Assembly (NCBI GenBank): GCA_013697245.1
Contig: JACCXH010000050.1
Coordinates: forward strand, 124,001-188,000
DNA length: 64,000 nucleotides
Direction: 5' to 3'
From: Bacteroidota bacterium
GTDB taxonomy: Bacteria; Bacteroidota; Bacteroidia; B-17B0; Aurantibacillaceae
Both the position numbers and the translations under genes were made by a program. Every line of letters starts with the position of its first letter. The first letter of the stretch is position 1. Below are positions 34,526 through 43,486 of the stretch, in pieces. Under the pieces are notes generated by a model that was not told the DNA's origin, did not search any database, and saw only the letters and a program-made list of their open reading frames with translations.

Positions 34526-35655
34526 TTGTTAGGTTTATTAAAGAGTTTTACTACGTGAAAGATAGGATAAATAAATAAAAGAATCAACTCATATAGGATA
34601 CTGCCGACCAAAAGATCTCTTTCATTTAGCTTTTTTGTGACTTTATTCAGAAAAATTAATTGAAAGATAACTTTTAACAGCAGAACTATTGGGAGCAAAA
34701 TAAGTGTTTTAAGTGTAAGGGCCATTGCAAACAACGAAACATAAAAATAGTACTGCGAAAAATATGAAAAAGCCAGTTTTGTTTTAGATGCCGGGCTATA
34801 CAACGGCGAAGTTGTTAAATGCCTTACCTTTTGCAAGCGCCACTCCCTAAAGGTTTTTTTTGCAAGCGAATAAGTAATAGCATTCCTATCTACGCAAACA
34901 TTTGTATTCTCTTTATTGGCTGCCTGGTTCACGAAAAGATCATCATCTCCTGAATTAATGTGGTAATGATTTGAAAAACCCTTTTCTTTATAGAACAACT
35001 CTTTGGTATAAGCTAAATTTCTACCAACACCCATATAGGCATTGCCTCTAATAGCGCCCGATAAATAATTAACGGCGATCATAAAAGCATCATAACGAAT
35101 TAATTTATTTAAAAAGCCTTTCTCCTTTTCGTAAGCGCCATAACCTAAAACAATTTCTTTTGGCATGGCAAAACCCATGGCCATTTCTTTTAACCATTGG
35201 TCAGATGCAGGAAAACAATCCGCATCGGTAAACACCAATAAATTATTTTTAGTGGCTTTTATACCAACTAAAACAGCGAATTTTTTCCCGTGTTTGTAAT
35301 AACCATCTTCTTTAATAGAAGCTTTGCGCAGGTTTGGGAAGATCTTGGCAAATTCGTCTATCACATTTTCGGTATTATCAAAGCTGCAATCGTTCACAAC
35401 TATTACTTCAAAGTCAGGATAATCCTGCGTTAATACCTTTGGTAAAAACTCGGTTAAGTTCTCATCTTCGTTCTTGGCGCATATAATTACCGAAACCGGT
35501 TCGAGAACTTCGTTATTACTAATTCGCGTCGTTTTTAACTGGTTTACAGGAAAACAATTTATGATGTAGTTAATTAAAATTAAAATAAATCCAAGGGCGG
35601 CTAAAACAGTCAACAACTCAGGTAAACCAAATTCTTTAAATTCAGGGAAAAGCAT
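34513..35655 (-). CDS. Family 2 glycosyltransferase, membrane-bound
   Basis: A 380-residue protein. One N-terminal TM helix at about 12-35, then a GT-A domain: VSVIICAKNEDENL, VIVVNDCSFDNT, the DxD-type metal site FTDADC near 145, GDDDLFVNQAA as acid/base region, and REWRLQKVRH as the QxxRW-like motif. Two further helices lie near 300-340 and one near 355. It probably adds a sugar to an envelope glycan at the inner membrane. Acceptor and donor are unknown. It heads the sigma/rsmG operon. Its promoter region overlaps that of the divergent HAD gene. Confidence 0.88.
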   Translation of the reverse strand: MLFPEFKEFGLPELLTVLAALGFILILINYIINCFPVNQLKTTRISNNEVLEPVSVIICAKNEDENLTEFLPKVLTQDYPDFEVIVVNDCSFDNTENVIDEFAKIFPNLRKASIKEDGYYKHGKKFAVLVGIKATKNNLLVFTDADCFPASDQWLKEMAMGFAMPKEIVLGYGAYEKEKGFLNKLIRYDAFMIAVNYLSGAIRGNAYMGVGRNLAYTKELFYKEKGFSNHYHINSGDDDLFVNQAANKENTNVCVDRNAITYSLAKKTFREWRLQKVRHLTTSPLYSPASKTKLAFSYFSQYYFYVSLFAMALTLKTLILLPIVLLLKVIFQLIFLNKVTKKLNERDLLVGSILYELILLFIYPIFHVVKLFNKPNKWTN

Positions 35656-35660
35656 AGCTG

Positions 35661-35702
35661 CAAAGTTATTACCTGTGCAAGAGGCAAAATAAGATATCTT
35701 TG
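35661..35702. promoter_or_regulatory. Overlapping divergent promoters
   Basis: On the plus strand TATCTTTG (35695-35702) precedes the HAD gene. On the minus strand TAACTTTG (35668-35661), with TTTG 16 bases upstream, precedes the glycosyltransferase gene. The two face apart across about 40 bases, so polymerases could exclude each other. Confidence 0.5.
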
Positions 35703-35727
35703 CATTTATTAAACAAAATAATTAACA

Positions 35728-36393
35728 ATGCAAGCCTTGATAAAAGCGGTGATATTTGACATGGATGGGGTTCTTATTGATAGCGAACCTCTTTGGGAAC
35801 GAGCCATGGTAAAGGGTTTTCGCCAATTTGCCATGCCTGTTTCAGATGAAGATTGCCGTTCGACCATGGGCCGTAGAATAAACGAAGTGGTTGATCTTTG
35901 GGTAAAACATCACAAAGTTACCAAATTTACCAGCGCTGAAATTGAATTGGCCATTATAGACAATTTGATCGAAATGATCGAAACGGAAGGCAAGGCCATA
36001 GAAGGTATTCCTGCGCTTTTAAAATTTTGCAAAGATGCAAAACTGAAAATTGGTTTAGCGACCTCATCGTCGGAAAGACTCATGAATACAGTATTAAAGA
36101 AACTTCAATTCGCAAATTATTTTGATGCAAAAATATCAGCTGAGCATTTAAAATATGGTAAACCACACCCTGAAGTGTTTTTAGTTTGCGCTGAGAAAAT
36201 AGCTGTAGAACCTTCGGAATGTATTGTGATAGAAGATTCTGTAAATGGCGCCATTTCTGCAAAAGCAGCACAAATGCAGTTGATTGTAGTGCCCGATCCG
36301 GGAATAAAACATCCTGAAAAATTTGTCATTGCCGATCACGTACTTCCAAATATGCACGAGGTATTAACATTATTTAAATCGCTCGTAAAATAG
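35728..36393 (+). CDS. HAD-superfamily sugar-phosphatase-like hydrolase
   Basis: A 221-residue HAD subfamily IA enzyme. Motif I FDMDGVLIDSEPLWERA holds the nucleophile aspartate at 10 with the general acid at 12. A helical cap follows (about 20-85), then motif II ATSSSERLM near 112, motif III lysine in KYGKPHPEVF near 143, and motif IV VIEDSVNGAISAKAA near 169. The overall pattern (VLIDSEPLW and GRR(I)NEV) is closest to hexitol-phosphate phosphatases of the YniC/HxpB type and beta-phosphoglucomutases. The substrate is uncertain. It is monocistronic and divergent from the glycosyltransferase. Confidence 0.85.
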   Translation: MQALIKAVIFDMDGVLIDSEPLWERAMVKGFRQFAMPVSDEDCRSTMGRRINEVVDLWVKHHKVTKFTSAEIELAIIDNLIEMIETEGKAIEGIPALLKFCKDAKLKIGLATSSSERLMNTVLKKLQFANYFDAKISAEHLKYGKPHPEVFLVCAEKIAVEPSECIVIEDSVNGAISAKAAQMQLIVVPDPGIKHPEKFVIADHVLPNMHEVLTLFKSLVK

Positions 36394-36479
36394 AATAAGG
36401 ACGGAGGATTCAAGAGATAAGACGTGAAATATTACAACTTTCCAACTTTCTAAATATTAACCATTTTAACTAAAATAAT

Positions 36480-36487
36480 TATCTTTA
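36480..36487 (+). promoter_or_regulatory. -7 box just ahead of tgt
   Basis: TATCTTTA ends seven bases before the TTG start at 36494. A start of transcription at the usual distance would give a leaderless or nearly leaderless message. Confidence 0.4.
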
Positions 36488-36493
36488 AGAACT

Positions 36494-37624
36494 TTGAAAT
36501 TTAACCTTTTACATACCGATAAAAACTCTAAAGCCAGGGTTGGCACTTTAGAAACAGACCATGGCGTAATAGAGACGCCCATTTTTATGCCTGTTGGCAC
36601 TGCCGGCACTGTTAAAGCCGTACATCAACGTGAATTAAAAGAAGATATTAAAGCGCAAATAATTTTAGGTAACACCTATCATTTATATCTTAGGCCGGGC
36701 CTGCAAGTAATTGAAGGTGCAGGGGGTTTGCATAAATTTAACGGCTGGAATAAGCCCATATTAACGGATAGCGGCGGTTACCAGATCTTTTCTTTATCCA
36801 ATCAACGTAAGTTAAGCGAAGAAGGCGCCACATTTAAAAGTCATATCGATGGCAGCTCACATTTTTTTTCACCGGAAAATGTCATGGATATTCAGCGTAC
36901 GATTGGCGCCGATATTATTATGGCCTTTGATGAATGTACACCCTACCCTTGCGACATTAAATACGCAAAAAATTCTTTAGCATTAACGCATCGTTGGTTA
37001 GACAGGTGCGTAAAACGTTTTAACGAAACAGAACCAAAATACGGATATACGCAAGCATTATTTCCAATTGTGCAGGGAAGCACTTACAAAGATCTGCGAA
37101 TTGAATCGGCAGAATTTATTGCTTCAAAAAATTGTTTTGGCAACGCCATTGGCGGTTTAAGCGTTGGCGAACCCGCCGAAGAAATGTATGCCATGACAGA
37201 AGTGGTAACGACTATTTTACCAAAAGACAAACCGCGTTATTTAATGGGTGTTGGCACGCCTGTAAACATTTTAGAATGTATTGCTTTAGGCATTGATATG
37301 TTTGATTGTGTTCTGCCTACGCGCAATGCACGACACGGCTTGTTGTTTACAGAGAACGGTATCATCAACATTAAGAACGAGAAATGGAAAAATGATTTTT
37401 CAGTTTTGGATGAGAACGGAACTACCTTTGTTGACAAGGCATACAGCAAAGCCTATTTAAGACATTTAGTACATTGCGAAGAGATCCTGGCGGCTCAAAT
37501 TGCCAGCATACATAATTTGGGTTTCTATTTGCGCTTGGTAAAAGAGGCACGGACGCGCATTATTGACGGCACATTTATGGAATGGAAAAATAAAATGGTA
37601 ATTCAATTAGCACAACGCTTATAA
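36494..37624 (+). CDS. tgt: Queuine tRNA-ribosyltransferase
   Basis: A 376-residue enzyme that exchanges G34 for a queuosine base in GUN-anticodon tRNAs. The start is TTG. The N-terminus it gives (KFNLLHTDKNSKARVGTL) matches the family, and no ATG fits. Active-site landmarks are ILTDSGGYQIFSLS (base-binding Asp near 93), GGLSVGEPAEEM and the nucleophile region MFDCVLPTRNARHG. The zinc-binding C-x-C-x2-C that normally precedes the final helices is absent: the segment reads VDKAYSKAYLRHLVHCEE. An LptF/G-type permease gene follows after four bases. Confidence 0.94.
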   Translation: MKFNLLHTDKNSKARVGTLETDHGVIETPIFMPVGTAGTVKAVHQRELKEDIKAQIILGNTYHLYLRPGLQVIEGAGGLHKFNGWNKPILTDSGGYQIFSLSNQRKLSEEGATFKSHIDGSSHFFSPENVMDIQRTIGADIIMAFDECTPYPCDIKYAKNSLALTHRWLDRCVKRFNETEPKYGYTQALFPIVQGSTYKDLRIESAEFIASKNCFGNAIGGLSVGEPAEEMYAMTEVVTTILPKDKPRYLMGVGTPVNILECIALGIDMFDCVLPTRNARHGLLFTENGIINIKNEKWKNDFSVLDENGTTFVDKAYSKAYLRHLVHCEEILAAQIASIHNLGFYLRLVKEARTRIIDGTFMEWKNKMVIQLAQRL

Positions 37625-37628
37625 ACAC

Positions 37629-38747
37629 ATGTTAAAGATCCTGGATAGATATATTTTAAGGAAGTTCTTAAGCACTTTCTTTTTTTCTATTACGCTGATC
37701 CTGTTGATCTTTATTGTATTTGATATCAAAGAAAAAATACAAACCTATACCACAAAAGATATTCCTTTAAAAGAAATTATTTTCGATTATTACTGCATGT
37801 TCATTCCGTATTACGGTAATTTATTCTCGCCGCTATTTACATTTATTGCCGTAATATTTTTTACTTCTAAAATGGCGCATCAAACCGAGTTTGTGGCTAT
37901 TTTAAGCAGCGGCACCAGCTTTAAGCGCATTATGCGGCCATATATTATTGGCGCATCTATTTTAGCTTCCTGTTCGTTAATACTTAATCATTTTATTTTA
38001 CCAAAAGCGGTAGAAATAAAAATTGGTTTTGAAGATAAATGGATAAACAACAGTTATAATAATGACGAACATAACATCCACAAAAAAATTGGGCCAAACA
38101 GGTTATTGTATATGGAGAGTTATGATAACCATTTAAGATCTGCTTTTAAAGTAAGTATTGAAGATATTGTAAATAACAAACAAACTTATTTTTTAAGCGC
38201 CGATAACATGACCTGGGACAGTTTGGGTAGCGAATGGAATTTAGTGAACGTTTATGAACGCAAAATAATTGCGCAAGACAGGCTGGACACTTTAAAAACC
38301 GGCAAACCCATTTTTAAACAAATAAATACTTTTTATCCTACAAAAAAATTAAAACTTGCCTTTACACCTATTGATATGAACCGCTATGAAAGCAAGATAG
38401 AGACCATGCCTTATTTTGAATTCAGGGAATACATTATCCGCGAAAAATTAAAAGGCTCAAATAAAATTGAGTTCTTTGAAGTAGAACAATACCGCAGAAC
38501 TTCTTTTCCATTTGCCACTTTTATATTAACTATAATAGGTGTTTGTGTATCATCTCGTAAAGTGCGTGGTGGCGTGGGCTTACAAATTGCCTTGGGCTTA
38601 TTATTAAGTTGTATCTATATCATGTTCATGTATATTTTTACAACCATTGCCACCACAGGATTTGCACCACCTTTATTAGCCGTGTGGACGCCCAATATCA
38701 TTTTCTCCTTCGTGGCATTGTATTTTTATAGAACCGCGCAGAAATAG
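37629..38747 (+). CDS. LptF/LptG-family lipopolysaccharide export permease
   Basis: A 372-residue inner-membrane protein of the YjgP/YjgQ family. N-terminal signature LDRYILRKFLSTFFFSITLILLIFIVFD, TM helices at about 12-32, 58-78, 100-122, a large periplasmic jelly-roll domain (about 125-270), then three helices near 285-370. It moves LPS from the inner membrane to the LptC bridge together with LptB. With lptE at 27703 this is the second Lpt component in the window. I cannot tell LptF from LptG by eye. Confidence 0.9.
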   Translation: MLKILDRYILRKFLSTFFFSITLILLIFIVFDIKEKIQTYTTKDIPLKEIIFDYYCMFIPYYGNLFSPLFTFIAVIFFTSKMAHQTEFVAILSSGTSFKRIMRPYIIGASILASCSLILNHFILPKAVEIKIGFEDKWINNSYNNDEHNIHKKIGPNRLLYMESYDNHLRSAFKVSIEDIVNNKQTYFLSADNMTWDSLGSEWNLVNVYERKIIAQDRLDTLKTGKPIFKQINTFYPTKKLKLAFTPIDMNRYESKIETMPYFEFREYIIREKLKGSNKIEFFEVEQYRRTSFPFATFILTIIGVCVSSRKVRGGVGLQIALGLLLSCIYIMFMYIFTTIATTGFAPPLLAVWTPNIIFSFVALYFYRTAQK

Positions 38748-38754
38748 CGCATAT

Positions 38755-38845
38755 TTTTTAACACATACGACAAAGAGATACTCAAAGTACATAAAGCATA
38801 ATTTACTTATTGTTTCTATGTGCTCTTAGTGTCTTAGTGGTTAAA
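38755..38845. repeat. Imperfect inverted repeat between convergent genes
   Basis: The left arm TTTTTAACACATACGACA then AAGAG (38755-38777) pairs imperfectly with CTCTTAGTGTCTTAGTGG then TTAAA (38823-38845). Sequences of the type CACTAAGACACTAAGAGCAC are widespread in Bacteroidota intergenic DNA. The stop codon of the E1 gene (38841-38843) lies inside its right arm. Confidence 0.5.
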
Positions 38846-40934
38846 ATTTCAATAATTTCCTTATCGCCACTTCAACCTTCTCGGCATTTGGTAACATGGT
38901 TTTTTCTAAGATAGAATTTAAAGGAATAGCCGGTAAATTTTCGGCACCAATAACTTTTACAGGCGCATCTAAAGCTTGAAAACAATTTTCAGATATGCGT
39001 GCGGCAATACTTTGCGCAAAACCATTATGAACAGGCTCTTCGGTTAACACCATAACTTTATTATGTTTGCGTGCACTTTCAAAAATGCAGTTCTCATCAA
39101 TTGGTGCTAATGTTCTTAGGTCAATAATTTCTATTTGCCCTTCAAACTTTTTAGCAGCGGCTTTTGCCCAATACACACCCATACCATATGTAATGATAGT
39201 CAATGTTTTTCCTGCTTTTATATTTTCTTCCGTCGCTTCAATTACTTTACGTGCTTTTCCAAAAGGAATCACATAATCTTCATCCGGTTCAATGGTCTTT
39301 GCATCTTCGGTACCTTTTATTTTACTCCAGTATAAACCTTTATGTTCCAACATCACAACAGGATTTGGATCATAATAGGCAGCTTTCATCAAACCTTTAA
39401 GATCGGCTCCGGTACTTGGGTACGCTATTTTAATTCCTTTAATATTTACTAAAACACTTTCTACAGAACTTGAGTGATATGGTCCGCCGCTACCATAGGC
39501 ACCAATAGGCACACGTAAGATCATACTTACCGGCCATTTACCATTGGTTAAATAACAACTGCGACTAACTTCTGTAAACAATTGGTTAAGGCCCGGCCAA
39601 ATATAATCGGCAAACTGCACTTCTACAATTGGCTTTAAACCAACAGCGCTCATACCAACGGTTGATCCAACTATAAATGCTTCCTGTATGGGTGTGTTAA
39701 AAACGCGGTGCTCTCCAAATTGTTGTGATAAAGTTGCTGCTTCCCTAAAAACCCCGCCTAATCTTGCTCCCACGTCTTGCCCGTACAATAAACATTCAGG
39801 GTGTTTGCTCATTAATTCACGTATCGCAAATAAAGCGCTATCTACCATAACGGTTGGCTGTTTGCCGGCAGGTGCTCTTTCTCCTTTTTCTTCGGTAATT
39901 GGGGTGGCCGCAAATTCATGTAAAAAAAGGTCTTCCGGTTTTGGGTCTTCTTCCAATAATGCTTTTTGGTAATCGGCCTCTACTAAATTCCTAGCATCAT
40001 CCTCTATCTTTTTAAGTTCAGAAGCATCTATTCCTGCAATGATCAATTGATTTCTTAAGCGAGGTAACGGGTCGCGTTTTGCAGCTTCTTCAAGATCATC
40101 ACGGTACCATTCTTTACGCACACCACTTGTATGATGGTTCAATAATGGCACTTTCGCATGAATTAGCATCGGTCTTCTTTCAGAACGAATAATATCCAAA
40201 CACTCTTTTAACGTGTTATAACTTAAAATAAAATCAGAACCGTCAATGGTTCTTGTTTCCAGTCCTTTAAATCCTTTGGCAAACTCTGTAATATCCTGCG
40301 CACGGAATTCCTCTGCATGCGCACTAATATCCCATTCGTTATCCTGTACAAAATATAAAATTGGCAATTGTTTTAGTACTGCCATTTGAAAAGCTTCAGA
40401 AACCTCTCCCTCTGTGCAACTGGCATCGCCTAAAGAGCATACCGAAACCGGATTATTGCCTTTATAGTCGATGTTCATGCCATTCTTTTCAATGTACTGC
40501 ATGCCCATAGCAATACCCGTTGCCGGGATGGCCTGCATACCGGTGGCACTTGACTGGTGGGGGATCTTAGGCATATTATCCCTTCTTAAACTTGGGTGCG
40601 CGTAATAGGTCCGGCCACCTGAAAATGGATCATTCCTTTTAGCTAAAAGTTGCAGCATCAGTTCAAATGGCTGCATACCAATGGCCAGTAGAATACTATC
40701 GTCGCGGTAATAGGGACTAACAAAATCCTGTGGTAAAAGCTGTAAACCCAAAGCCAGCTGAACAGCCTCGTGGCCGCGGCTTGTAGCGTGAACATACTTA
40801 GCGGTTATATCCTTATTGGCCTCATATAGTTCGGTCATACTTTTAGCGGTACACATAAGTAAAAAAGCATGCTTAAGTGTATCTAAAGGTATTTTGGTTT
40901 TCACGGCAGTAGGTTTCAACGTAAAATCATCCAT
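38841..40934 (-). CDS. Fused alpha/beta 2-oxo acid dehydrogenase E1
   Basis: A 697-residue single-chain E1. Residues 1 to about 345 are the alpha subunit: the thiamine-diphosphate motif runs from GDASCTEGE (169-177) to N199 in VQDNEWDIS, and SRGHEAVQLALG (52-63) is typical. Residues about 360-697 are the beta subunit (LLYGQDVGARLGGVFREA, FNTPIQEAFIVGSTVGMS, YGMGVYWA). Fused E1 of this kind is common in Bacteroidota and usually acts on branched-chain 2-oxo acids, feeding iso-fatty acid synthesis. E2 and E3 are not nearby. Pyruvate or acetoin as substrate cannot be excluded. Confidence 0.9.
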   Translation of the reverse strand: MDDFTLKPTAVKTKIPLDTLKHAFLLMCTAKSMTELYEANKDITAKYVHATSRGHEAVQLALGLQLLPQDFVSPYYRDDSILLAIGMQPFELMLQLLAKRNDPFSGGRTYYAHPSLRRDNMPKIPHQSSATGMQAIPATGIAMGMQYIEKNGMNIDYKGNNPVSVCSLGDASCTEGEVSEAFQMAVLKQLPILYFVQDNEWDISAHAEEFRAQDITEFAKGFKGLETRTIDGSDFILSYNTLKECLDIIRSERRPMLIHAKVPLLNHHTSGVRKEWYRDDLEEAAKRDPLPRLRNQLIIAGIDASELKKIEDDARNLVEADYQKALLEEDPKPEDLFLHEFAATPITEEKGERAPAGKQPTVMVDSALFAIRELMSKHPECLLYGQDVGARLGGVFREAATLSQQFGEHRVFNTPIQEAFIVGSTVGMSAVGLKPIVEVQFADYIWPGLNQLFTEVSRSCYLTNGKWPVSMILRVPIGAYGSGGPYHSSSVESVLVNIKGIKIAYPSTGADLKGLMKAAYYDPNPVVMLEHKGLYWSKIKGTEDAKTIEPDEDYVIPFGKARKVIEATEENIKAGKTLTIITYGMGVYWAKAAAKKFEGQIEIIDLRTLAPIDENCIFESARKHNKVMVLTEEPVHNGFAQSIAARISENCFQALDAPVKVIGAENLPAIPLNSILEKTMLPNAEKVEVAIRKLLKF

Positions 40935-41110
40935 TTTAAAGCGAGTTAGAAGTTTTAAAAATAGCGAAAATTAACAGTAATTCATAGTAAACATAACAGA
41001 TTTTTAACATTGAGTTTTGGTAGCAATAGTCGGTAATTAACAGGCCTATGTACAAAATTGCATTTTATTTAGGTTCAAACCCTTGCTGCATTGATGTATT
41101 TTTATAGTAA

Positions 41111-41650
41111 ATGTGCTTTTACCGGTTAAAAACTATTATGGTTTTGTGTATTCTATTAGTAGGATATGGCTGCAGGCATAAAAAAGAATCGGTTAAAACC
41201 GTTACCAAAACTAAGGCAGAGGCCAAATCGGGCTCTGTGGTATTTAGAGAAAAAATGGGGCTTAGCAACAAAGAAGTAAAAGAAAGTAAGTTATATTCTT
41301 TTATCAGCGACTGGTATGGCACGCCCTATAAATACGGTGGGTGCGAGAAAACCGGTATTGATTGCAGTTGTTTTACCATTAATTTATTTGAAAAGGTTTA
41401 CAGTAAAAAAATACCGCGAACTGCCGGGGAGATCTATAAAGAATGTGACAAATTAAAAATAGAAAAAGCAGAAGAAGGCGATCTGATTTTTTTTAAAATA
41501 AACAGTAATTCAATTACACATGTAGGCGTTTACCTGCGCGATAATAAATTTGTACATGCCAGCACTACGCGGGGCGTATTGGTTAATAGCTTAACAGAAA
41601 CCTATTACCAAAAATATTTTTATTCTGCCGGCAAACTAAAAAATAAATGA
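41111..41650 (+). CDS. NlpC/P60-family lipoprotein peptidase
   Basis: A 179-residue lipoprotein. The signal may start at the ATG at 41111 or at 41138 (MVLCILLVGYGC); both end at lipobox VGYGC. The C40 domain spans about 60-175 with the catalytic cysteine in GIDCSCFTINLF, the histidine in ITHVGVYLRDN and a second polar residue in FVHASTTRGV. It likely cleaves the D-Glu to diamino acid bond in peptidoglycan stem peptides in the periplasm. Its stop overlaps the next ATG by four bases (ATGA), so the two genes are coupled. Confidence 0.9.
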   Translation: MCFYRLKTIMVLCILLVGYGCRHKKESVKTVTKTKAEAKSGSVVFREKMGLSNKEVKESKLYSFISDWYGTPYKYGGCEKTGIDCSCFTINLFEKVYSKKIPRTAGEIYKECDKLKIEKAEEGDLIFFKINSNSITHVGVYLRDNKFVHASTTRGVLVNSLTETYYQKYFYSAGKLKNK

Positions 41651-42795
41651 TCGAAGGACTCTCAATACCAATACCACAACGTTTATTGTTTATAAGGGTC
41701 ACAGTTTGTGTATCGCTTATTATCTCGGTTCTTTTATCGCTGCATCTTTGGGCAGGCGAGCGTCTCTTTCCTTATGCAAACGTATTTGAAACCGCTGTTA
41801 TAAAAGCGCCTTACGATTATTTTTTTATTTTTATTTTTATTTTTTTCATTATCGCGTCGTTATTTTTAAAAAGGCATCGTTTGTTTATTTTTTTAGCGCT
41901 TTTAATAGGTGCTGGTTTGGTGTTAATTGACATGAACCGTTTGCAGCCCTGGTTCTATATTTATTCTGCATTTTTATTTGTGCTGATGTTTTACAATGGT
42001 CGGATCGATGATGCAAACAAATTCACTTCCTTTTTTATTGTTCTGCAGCTGATCTTTTGTTCTATTTATATTTTTAATGGTTTGAGCCAGTTGAATTCTT
42101 TTTTTACCGAAACAGATTTTCCGGAACTTATTTCGCCATTACAAAACATGATGAGCGAGCGTCAATTTCTTTTCATAAAAAAAATTGGTGTATTTATTCC
42201 ATATATGCTTATATTGATAGGGGTTTGTTTATTGATAAGGCCAATAAGGTATCTTGCCATTACTTTTGCGGTTATTTTTCACGTTTTGCTAATTATTTTT
42301 TTATTTCCTTCGGCACGCAATCAAAATTATGCTATTTGGTTTTGCAATATCACTTTTATTCCTTTACTTTTTTTATTGTTCTCAGGAAAAACAAAACAAC
42401 GTTATTACAGCCCTACCCTTTTACTTCAATTCCCTTTGTTCTACCTCATTTTTGGTTTGTTTTGGGTAATGCCCTGGTTCAATCAAAAAGATCTTTGGCC
42501 CGATCATCTTTCGGCAAATTTTAAAAGTGGTAATATGAAAGCAGTAGAAATCAGATTTACAAAAATCGTTTTAGATAAACTTCCTGCTTACGTTCAACAT
42601 TTTTCCACACAAAAAGACTCGTTTTTTGTTCTGGATTATAACGGTTGGTGCAGAGATGAATTAAGCGCAAATTGCTTTCGCGAACCGATCGTATTTAACA
42701 ACATTTACCAGTATATACAAGCGCAAACGGGCGCAACTGTTAATGATTTACAAATGGAGTTAAAACCTAAACAAAAATTATTGTTTAAACCGTAA
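41647..42795 (+). CDS. Polytopic membrane protein, HTTM-like
   Basis: A 382-residue protein with about nine hydrophobic segments: near 15-33, 52-70, 76-92, 100-115, 128-150, 175-197, 203-222, 230-245, 258-275. A soluble C-terminal domain of about 100 residues follows (SANFKSGNMKAVEIRFTKIV, NGWCRDELSANCFREPIVF). The layout recalls HTTM/DoxX-like membrane proteins of the gamma-carboxylase-related group, but I do not see diagnostic residues. It is coupled to the NlpC/P60 lipoprotein gene, which hints at an envelope role. The function is not established. Confidence 0.7.
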   Translation: MIEGLSIPIPQRLLFIRVTVCVSLIISVLLSLHLWAGERLFPYANVFETAVIKAPYDYFFIFIFIFFIIASLFLKRHRLFIFLALLIGAGLVLIDMNRLQPWFYIYSAFLFVLMFYNGRIDDANKFTSFFIVLQLIFCSIYIFNGLSQLNSFFTETDFPELISPLQNMMSERQFLFIKKIGVFIPYMLILIGVCLLIRPIRYLAITFAVIFHVLLIIFLFPSARNQNYAIWFCNITFIPLLFLLFSGKTKQRYYSPTLLLQFPLFYLIFGLFWVMPWFNQKDLWPDHLSANFKSGNMKAVEIRFTKIVLDKLPAYVQHFSTQKDSFFVLDYNGWCRDELSANCFREPIVFNNIYQYIQAQTGATVNDLQMELKPKQKLLFKP

Positions 42796-42826
42796 GTAAC
42801 TTTATATTTGCATAAAATTAGTTTAA

Positions 42827-43483
42827 ATGAACAAAGCAATTATTGGTGTTAATGTATTATTAGTTGCCGCTGTAGGATTTTTATTTTACAAGGTAAATAA
42901 TTTGTCTGACCCAACTTCTGAGAAAAAAGAAAATACCGAAGACATAAAAACAGATACAAAAACAGCCGACACAAAAACGGTTGCGCCGGTTGGAAATGTA
43001 CCAACAGGTAAAATTGCATTTGTGAATATTGATGTTTTAAATGATAAAAGTCTAGAAGTTATAGATCTTATTGCAGAGTCAAAAAGAAGAAGATCCAGCA
43101 TTGAAGCAAGCGTAGAAAGTTTAAGCATGCAATATCAAAAGAAAATGGAAGAACTTCAGATGTCGCAAAAAGCAGGCATAGCGCCGCAAAGCGAATTAGA
43201 AGCAAAAGCACGAGAGATACAAGCCATTGAAAAAGAAGCACAGAACAAACAGATACAGATGGACAATTTGTCAATGGACATCAGTGAAAAAAATGCCTCT
43301 TTCCAAAAGAACGTAAAAGATTTTTTAGTGAAATGGAATAACGGCAAATACGATTACATTCTTTCCTATAGCGATGCCGTGCCTACTATGCTGTTAGGTA
43401 ATGCTACACTGGATATTACCGACCAGATTGTTAACCAGTTTAATGACGAATACAAATTACGTAAAGGCAAAAAAAACAAATAG
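42827..43483 (+). CDS. OmpH/Skp-family periplasmic chaperone-like protein
   Basis: A 218-residue protein with an N-terminal signal or anchor (AIIGVNVLLVAAVGFLFYKV) and an acidic linker with a TDTKTADTK repeat. The Skp-type domain starts GKIAFVNIDVLN and continues as a long helical hairpin (SIEASVESLSMQYQKKMEELQ ... KEAQNKQIQMDNLSMDISEK, shortened here). Skp traps unfolded outer-membrane proteins in the periplasm. The uncleaved-looking anchor and the long linker differ from enterobacterial Skp. The next gene follows after three bases. Confidence 0.82.
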   Translation: MNKAIIGVNVLLVAAVGFLFYKVNNLSDPTSEKKENTEDIKTDTKTADTKTVAPVGNVPTGKIAFVNIDVLNDKSLEVIDLIAESKRRRSSIEASVESLSMQYQKKMEELQMSQKAGIAPQSELEAKAREIQAIEKEAQNKQIQMDNLSMDISEKNASFQKNVKDFLVKWNNGKYDYILSYSDAVPTMLLGNATLDITDQIVNQFNDEYKLRKGKKNK

Positions 43484-43486
43484 GTC

